From an uncultured Spirochaetia bacterium (GTDB taxonomy: Bacteria > Spirochaetota > Spirochaetia > CAKZLE01), in contig CAKZLE010000020.1 in the NCBI GenBank assembly GCA_937125225.1, positions 124,001 to 188,000 of the forward strand: a stretch of 64,000 nucleotides of DNA. Direction: 5' to 3'. This document shows positions 59,427 to 64,000 of this stretch, piece by piece. Made by a program: the position numbers and the translations under genes. The notes under the pieces were generated by a model. That model searched no databases. It saw only the letters and a program-made list of their open reading frames with translations, and was not told the DNA's origin. Within the stretch, counting starts at the first letter, position 1. Every line of letters starts with the position of its first letter.

Positions 59427-61022
59427 ATGAGCTTTGGTATTATTCCAAGACCAAAAGATATCGAAGGTCTTTCTGAGACTCAGATACTGGTCACTTCTAT
59501 AATGCATCCCTCCTATAATATTCAAGGATTGGATCCTGCCGATTCAATCCTCATCTATGCGCTGGATGAGCTGACTATACTATTCCCAGGCATCTCTGAA
59601 TCTGAATCTGAGGATGGTGCTACCTGTATCATCACAGGTGGTATGGATTCGAACCTCCCTGACGATTGGTATCAGCTAGAACTACAGGAAAAAGTATGGA
59701 AGATTGACTGTAATCAAACATTGGGGCTCCTTTATGCCATCCAAACGATCAAACAGATCGTTCATTCCAAGACGTTCTACCCTGCGATCATCACTGACTA
59801 CAGTAGCTTTGAATGGCGGGGGTTCATGTTGGATTGTTCTCGACATTTTGTACCGGTCGATGGGGTGAAGAGGATTCTCGATAGTATGGTCCTCCATAAG
59901 ATGAATAGATTCCATTGGCACCTTACAGATGATCAAGGATGGCGAGTCCAGATAGATGCCTATCCCCTCCTGACTGAGGTAGGTGCGAAGAGGTCTGATA
60001 CCCAGATCGGTGGTAGATTCTCAAAGGATCGGGAAGGGTGTACTCATGAAGGGTTCTATTCCAAAGATAATATCAGAGAGATCGTCGTCTATGCCTTAGA
60101 AAGAGGGATAGAGGTCATCCCTGAGATAGAGATCCTCGGTCATGCAACGGCAGCTGCAGCAGCCTATCCTTTCCTTACTTGCCATAAAGGAGAACTATCA
60201 GTACCAGAGACTTTTGGGATCTTTACTGATGTGATGTGTGCCGGATCTCAACAGACTATGAGATTTGTTAAAGAAGTCTTACGTGAGATTGCTGAACTCT
60301 TCCCCTCTCCCTGGATCCATATCGGAGGGGATGAGGTTCCCCGGAAACAATGGAAGAGCTGTGAAGTATGTAGAGATTATCTTGAAAAAGAGGGTTCCGA
60401 TGATATTGAGGATCTGCAGCAGATATTCCTCCATCATGTCTATCAATACATAACAGGACTGGGGAAGACCCCTATCGGATGGAATGAGATCCTAGATGGG
60501 AACAGAGTCGACACGACTCCCATCGTCCAGTATTGGACGCCCTATCCCTGGAAGCGAAAGAAGATAAGAAAAACGCTTTTAGAAGGTAGAAAGATAATAG
60601 TCTCTGACTATTTCCACTCCTATCTCGATCAGTCCCATGCAGTGATCCCCTTGAAGAGTGCTTATAGATTACTGCCAGACTTCGTCAGAAAGATGGAATA
60701 TGAACTAATCCTAGGCTTCGAAGCCCCCCTGTGGAGTGAATGGGTGGCGAATGAAGAACACCTAGATTGGCAGGTCTTTCCACGCCTGACAGCTATGGCT
60801 GACAGGATGTGGGCAGGATTAGAGAGGGATGATTATGAAGATTTTCTCAAACGACTTGAAAGGTTCATCCCCATCATGCAGAATATGGGTATCAGACCTT
60901 CAGATCCTTCTGCCTGGAGTCCTTCTCTGATCAGAAGATTCATAGGGTTATTTCACCTGTCAGATGATACTCATGATGAATTGATACGCTATAGTAAGAA
61001 TAATGATTATACAGGAGCATGA
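59427..61022 (+). CDS. Beta-N-acetylhexosaminidase, GH20
   Basis: 531 residues. GH20b N-terminal domain to ~125, then the catalytic TIM barrel: 'FEWRGFMLDCSRHFVPVDGVKRILDSMVLHKMNRFHWHLTDDQGWRVQIDAYPLLTEVGA', 'GIEVIPEIEILGHATAAAAAYP', and the catalytic Asp-Glu in 'WIHIGGDEVPRKQW'. It removes terminal GlcNAc/GalNAc from chitin or peptidoglycan-type oligosaccharides. No signal peptide is seen, so it may act on imported oligosaccharides in the cytoplasm. AAGGGG before the ATG. Peptidase T follows three bases after its stop. Confidence 0.94.
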   Translation: MSFGIIPRPKDIEGLSETQILVTSIMHPSYNIQGLDPADSILIYALDELTILFPGISESESEDGATCIITGGMDSNLPDDWYQLELQEKVWKIDCNQTLGLLYAIQTIKQIVHSKTFYPAIITDYSSFEWRGFMLDCSRHFVPVDGVKRILDSMVLHKMNRFHWHLTDDQGWRVQIDAYPLLTEVGAKRSDTQIGGRFSKDREGCTHEGFYSKDNIREIVVYALERGIEVIPEIEILGHATAAAAAYPFLTCHKGELSVPETFGIFTDVMCAGSQQTMRFVKEVLREIAELFPSPWIHIGGDEVPRKQWKSCEVCRDYLEKEGSDDIEDLQQIFLHHVYQYITGLGKTPIGWNEILDGNRVDTTPIVQYWTPYPWKRKKIRKTLLEGRKIIVSDYFHSYLDQSHAVIPLKSAYRLLPDFVRKMEYELILGFEAPLWSEWVANEEHLDWQVFPRLTAMADRMWAGLERDDYEDFLKRLERFIPIMQNMGIRPSDPSAWSPSLIRRFIGLFHLSDDTHDELIRYSKNNDYTGA

Positions 61023-61025
61023 ACA

Positions 61026-62270
61026 ATGAATAAGAATGATATTAAGAATGAGGTCGTAGAGAGATTCCTTACCTATGTAAAGATTGATACGAGGTCTGAT
61101 GAGCATGGTAGTGCTAAACCAACGACCCAGAATCAATGGGATCTATTGAACCTTCTTGTACAAGAGTTGACTGATCTCGGTATTGAGGATACACAGATCA
61201 ATGATGATGGGTTCATCATCTCACGTATACCCTCAACGATGAGAGCAGGGAAGACCCCTCCCGCAATCGGGTTCATGGCTCATGTAGATACCTCTCCTGA
61301 TATGCCTGGGAATGATGTCAAACCACAGATTATCAATGACTATGATGGTAAAGATATCAAACTGAATGATGAATTCACCTTGAGTGTGAAAGAGAACCCA
61401 CATCTTCTCGATTATATCGGTAAGACCATCATCACCACAGATGGTACGACATTGCTTGGAGCTGATGATAAGGCCGGGGTAGCTGAGATCATGACGATGG
61501 CCAACTACTATATGAACCATCCTGAGATAGAGCATGGGGAGATAGAGATCGTTTTTACCGCAGATGAGGAGACCGGTCATGGAATGGATGGGTTCCCCCT
61601 AGAGAGACTCAACTCTCGTTGCTGTTACACCATCGATGGTGGGCGATTAGGTGAGATCGAGTATGAATGCTTCAATGCCTATAAAGTCGATATCACCTTT
61701 ACCGGTGTGATGATCCATCCGGGAGCTGCACGGGGAAGGATGATCAATGCGATGACTATGGCGACACGATATTTGAGTATGCTTCCACAATCTGAGAGTC
61801 CCGAGACTACAGATGGACGAGAGGGTTACTACTATCCGAATGAGATCAATGGAGATGCTGAGAGTTGCAGATTACAGATCAATCTTAGAGATTTCGATTC
61901 TGCAGGTATGCAACGAAGGATCGCTGTACTTAAATCGATCGGGGAGACCGTCTCAGCAAGTTTCGGTGGAGGTTCAGTAGAGCAGGAAGTGACGAAACAG
62001 TATATAAACATGAGCGAGTATGTTCAGAAGGACCCCTTAGTGATGGAGAAGCTCATAGCTGTGATCGATGAACTGGAAATCGAACCCGTCATGAAACCCA
62101 TCCGTGGTGGTACCGATGGTGCTAGGCTCAGTGAGATGGGCATCCCTGCTCCCAATATCTTCGGTGGAGGTTTCAACTTTCATAGCAGATTCGAATGGGT
62201 CGCCGTTGATGGAATGGTAGCTGCTGTCACTGTGATCGAAAGACTCGTGAATAGCTGGAGTAGGGCTTAA
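61026..62270 (+). CDS. pepT: Peptidase T (tripeptide aminopeptidase)
   Basis: A 414-residue M20 zinc metallopeptidase releasing N-terminal residues from tripeptides. Metal ligands and catalytic residues lie in 'IGFMAHVDTSPDMPG', 'TTLLGADDKAGVAEIMTM', 'IVFTADEETGHG' and 'CYTIDGGRLGEIEYECFNA', with C-terminal 'PIRGGTDGARLSEMGIPAPNIFGGGFNFHSRFEW'. Near-standard length. Three bases after the GH20 stop, so co-expressed; together they degrade glycan and peptide fragments. Confidence 0.96.
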   Translation: MNKNDIKNEVVERFLTYVKIDTRSDEHGSAKPTTQNQWDLLNLLVQELTDLGIEDTQINDDGFIISRIPSTMRAGKTPPAIGFMAHVDTSPDMPGNDVKPQIINDYDGKDIKLNDEFTLSVKENPHLLDYIGKTIITTDGTTLLGADDKAGVAEIMTMANYYMNHPEIEHGEIEIVFTADEETGHGMDGFPLERLNSRCCYTIDGGRLGEIEYECFNAYKVDITFTGVMIHPGAARGRMINAMTMATRYLSMLPQSESPETTDGREGYYYPNEINGDAESCRLQINLRDFDSAGMQRRIAVLKSIGETVSASFGGGSVEQEVTKQYINMSEYVQKDPLVMEKLIAVIDELEIEPVMKPIRGGTDGARLSEMGIPAPNIFGGGFNFHSRFEWVAVDGMVAAVTVIERLVNSWSRA

Positions 62271-62272
62271 TC

Positions 62273-63475
62273 ATGCAAAGGAGTCTTCGAACTCTCCTGA
62301 TCATCATGTTTCTCTTTGTCCTGGGAGGCGTCTCTGCGAATGGGGATATCAACTTTCCGACTCTCTATATCAGTGATGTGACGATAGAGGAGGAGGAACT
62401 CCCCTCATTCGATATCGATCTTTCCTTTGCCTTCAATGAGATGAATCTCAAGGCTATAGAAGAGCTTTATCGATTCAGAGTGGTGGCAGGTCCCTCAGCC
62501 GATATATCGATCTTTCCGAATATCGAGAAGATCAGCTACTCCCATGATTCAGTGAATGAGGTCGAAGTCCTTGAACTGCTCATCCGTTGGGATGTAACGG
62601 GGAAATACGGGAATGGTACACTCTCCTTCGATATCCTCGGAGCTGCAGGGACCATCAATGGTGCACTGCTCAGCGGGCTTGAACTCTATCGAGAGTCCAT
62701 TGGGTATGAGGTCGTCTCTCAGTTGTCAGGTGGTGATTCTTTTATGGTTGATAGTACCTTCAATGATTATGTGACCGGGATCATTCCAGAATCAGCTACA
62801 GCCTCAATAGGTGATGAGTTTCTCATCTATGATCCTATGAGTACAAAAGAGCTGGCACTTCTCACCTTAGCCTCCTTACGAGAACCTGAGGAGGGTGAAC
62901 GTCTCAGCGGTGAGTATTATATCAACTATAGTGATGTATCTATACAACCAGGCATCCCTCTGTTTCAACAAAGTGACAATAAGAACATATCGATCAAACT
63001 CAGTGAGATTCAGACGTTGGGCCTCACCGGCCTGTCTTCAAAAGTCTATTTCAGAGGGGCTACCGGAGCTCTGCAGTATTCAGCAGGAGTTGATCTCGGG
63101 TATTGCTGGAATGATTCAGTTCTATCCTTAACTTGGCCTATAGAGGCTAAGGGTTTCCACTTTGGGATCAATCAAGGTTTTCTCGTTCGATTCGATCAGG
63201 GGCTTAAGTTGCAAGAGGCCTCTTCACGCACCCGCTATGCCATGTTCCTCGATATCGGAGCCGATCTTGGTCTCGGCTATTATGTAGACACCTCCGGAGG
63301 TGCCTCTGACTGGATCTACTATGGCTCCTACCACGCAGGACTCGGCTGGTACAGCTCGAGTACTACTGAGTTCGGGGTCGATCTTGGCTACCAACTGACC
63401 TATGGTTTTAGTGATGGGAGTATTCCCTTGCGATCTACACCTTATATCTCTCCACATGTAACCTTTCGATTATAA
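62273..63475 (+). CDS. Exported protein, probable outer-membrane or periplasmic beta protein
   Basis: 400 residues. Signal peptide 'LRTLLIIMFLFVLGGVSANG'. Residues ~25-140 are beta-rich. Residues ~255-400 contain repeated amphipathic strands ('LQYSAGVDLGYCWNDSVLSLTWPIEAKGFHFGINQGFLVRFDQ', 'GVDLGYQLTYGFSDGS') and the protein ends 'ISPHVTFRL', a barrel-like C-terminus. Only two bases after pepT, so in the same transcript. Family not recognised. Confidence 0.65.
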   Translation: MQRSLRTLLIIMFLFVLGGVSANGDINFPTLYISDVTIEEEELPSFDIDLSFAFNEMNLKAIEELYRFRVVAGPSADISIFPNIEKISYSHDSVNEVEVLELLIRWDVTGKYGNGTLSFDILGAAGTINGALLSGLELYRESIGYEVVSQLSGGDSFMVDSTFNDYVTGIIPESATASIGDEFLIYDPMSTKELALLTLASLREPEEGERLSGEYYINYSDVSIQPGIPLFQQSDNKNISIKLSEIQTLGLTGLSSKVYFRGATGALQYSAGVDLGYCWNDSVLSLTWPIEAKGFHFGINQGFLVRFDQGLKLQEASSRTRYAMFLDIGADLGLGYYVDTSGGASDWIYYGSYHAGLGWYSSSTTEFGVDLGYQLTYGFSDGSIPLRSTPYISPHVTFRL

Positions 63476-63549
63476 TAGGGTATATGTTTATAGGATAATG
63501 TGTATATTATATCTAATTGTTTATGATTATTGCTTAGTAGAGGTTTGAA

Positions 63550-64000
63550 ATGAGATTACAGAAATTCATTGTTACATTACTGGTACTCGTGCTGCTCTTG
63601 GTCTTCACGAGTTGTGCCACATCCGTCTATCGAGGACCAAGGTATGATCTGGTCACAGATGGCGATACCCCTGAATCAGTTATTCCTGAAGGATCAGTTC
63701 TTCCCCTGTTCTATGGGCTGGGAATCGGATCAGATGAGGAAGATGCGCAGGAGAATGGTATTCGTGACGCTCTAAATAGAGCATCAACTATAGCTCTTCA
63801 AGACAGTGGGTTGATCTACAAGGATCAAGTCGCTCGAATCATCGATAAGATCGGAGACCTTGACCCCTATATACTCCACTCTTCTTTGAAACAGCTAGAT
63901 TGGGATTATGACAGGGGACGATATACCTCATTGATCTCCGTAAGACTGCAGATGTCAAAGCTCTCAGATCTTTTGAGAAAAGAGGGGATCTATGGAGGTC
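63550..64000 (+). CDS. Lipoprotein, 3'-truncated by window end
   Basis: 150 codons are visible with no stop before the window edge, so the ORF track omits it. Signal 'FIVTLLVLVLLLVFTSCATS' with lipobox FTSC. Mature part: 'LPLFYGLGIGSDEEDAQENGIRDALNRASTIAL...', which resembles LPP20/FlgP-like small lipoproteins where 'G...A...A...A' helices follow a short strand. Function unknown. Confidence 0.75.
   Translation, partial: MRLQKFIVTLLVLVLLLVFTSCATSVYRGPRYDLVTDGDTPESVIPEGSVLPLFYGLGIGSDEEDAQENGIRDALNRASTIALQDSGLIYKDQVARIIDKIGDLDPYILHSSLKQLDWDYDRGRYTSLISVRLQMSKLSDLLRKEGIYGG

Noticed and set aside
1-64000. CRISPR arrays, insertion sequences, integrases, prophage genes, rRNA
   Set aside because: No regularly spaced repeats, transposase or integrase motifs, or rRNA sequence were noticed on reading both strands.

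Overview
The window looks like chromosomal DNA from an anaerobic, fermentative spirochaete, probably near Sphaerochaeta, Treponema or free-living Spirochaeta. This is inferred from gene content only: a class I lysyl-tRNA synthetase, an NAD-linked multimeric [FeFe] hydrogenase under a Rex repressor, several exported beta-rich proteins ending in an aromatic or leucine residue, repeated EIIA-type PTS proteins beside CPA2 antiporters, and formate-tetrahydrofolate ligase. No 16S rRNA is present, so the taxonomic call is soft.

Layout. 1-7.3 kb: the tail of an AraC regulator, a URO-D-like protein, then an AT-rich, tightly overlapping minus-strand operon (MATE exporter, unknown Rossmann-like protein, MerR regulator, SAM methyltransferase) behind a MerR-type promoter with a 19-bp spacer. 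A decayed InlB-repeat lipoprotein and a CAU tRNA follow. 7.3-16.2 kb: a barrel-like protein, RlpA, class I LysRS, an EIIA/HTH-EIIA/antiporter operon, Era and a ClpP-like protease. 16.2-21.9 kb: the most unusual locus, a SorC-family transcription regulator fused in one reading frame to a thiamine-diphosphate E1-alpha subunit. It is followed by E1-beta and an MFS transporter with a HEAT-like tail, and preceded by a long perfect inverted repeat that covers promoter and start codon. 21.9-28.9 kb: a nuclease-family lipoprotein, Rex, and a five-gene Hnd-type hydrogenase operon. 28.9-40.4 kb: PhoH, a Crp/Fnr regulator, a large lipoprotein, a glycosyltransferase, a tRNA-like element with a broken acceptor stem, GalU, a second EIIA plus antiporter pair, envelope proteins and a Gfo/Idh dehydrogenase. 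40.4-47.1 kb: a complete trp operon (E-GD-CF-B-A) behind a leader peptide with tandem Trp codons and an attenuator. 47.1-55.5 kb: NusG-domain-II protein, Gx transporter and ApbE, then 6-phosphogluconate dehydrogenase, a small SAP-like protein, a NatAB-like ABC exporter and formate-THF ligase. 55.5-59.4 kb: an AT-rich, sparsely coding stretch with an FAD oxidoreductase, a LuxR regulator with a degenerate receiver, and an unknown protein behind a 24-bp palindrome. 59.4-64 kb: GH20 hexosaminidase, peptidase T, an exported protein and a truncated lipoprotein.

How the genes work together. Fermentative redox balance is represented by Rex and the hydrogenase, C1 metabolism by Fhs, the oxidative pentose-phosphate pathway by Gnd, and tryptophan synthesis by one attenuated operon. 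Two EIIA-antiporter sets suggest phosphotransfer control of cation exchange. Several genes (lysS, the SorC-E1 fusion, the 34985 EIIA, the NusG-domain protein, the SAP-like protein, probably era) have a -10 box ending only 6-8 bases before an ATG that lacks a Shine-Dalgarno sequence, which suggests leaderless mRNAs.

All calls come from reading the sequence and the supplied ORF translations. No database search or folding program was run.
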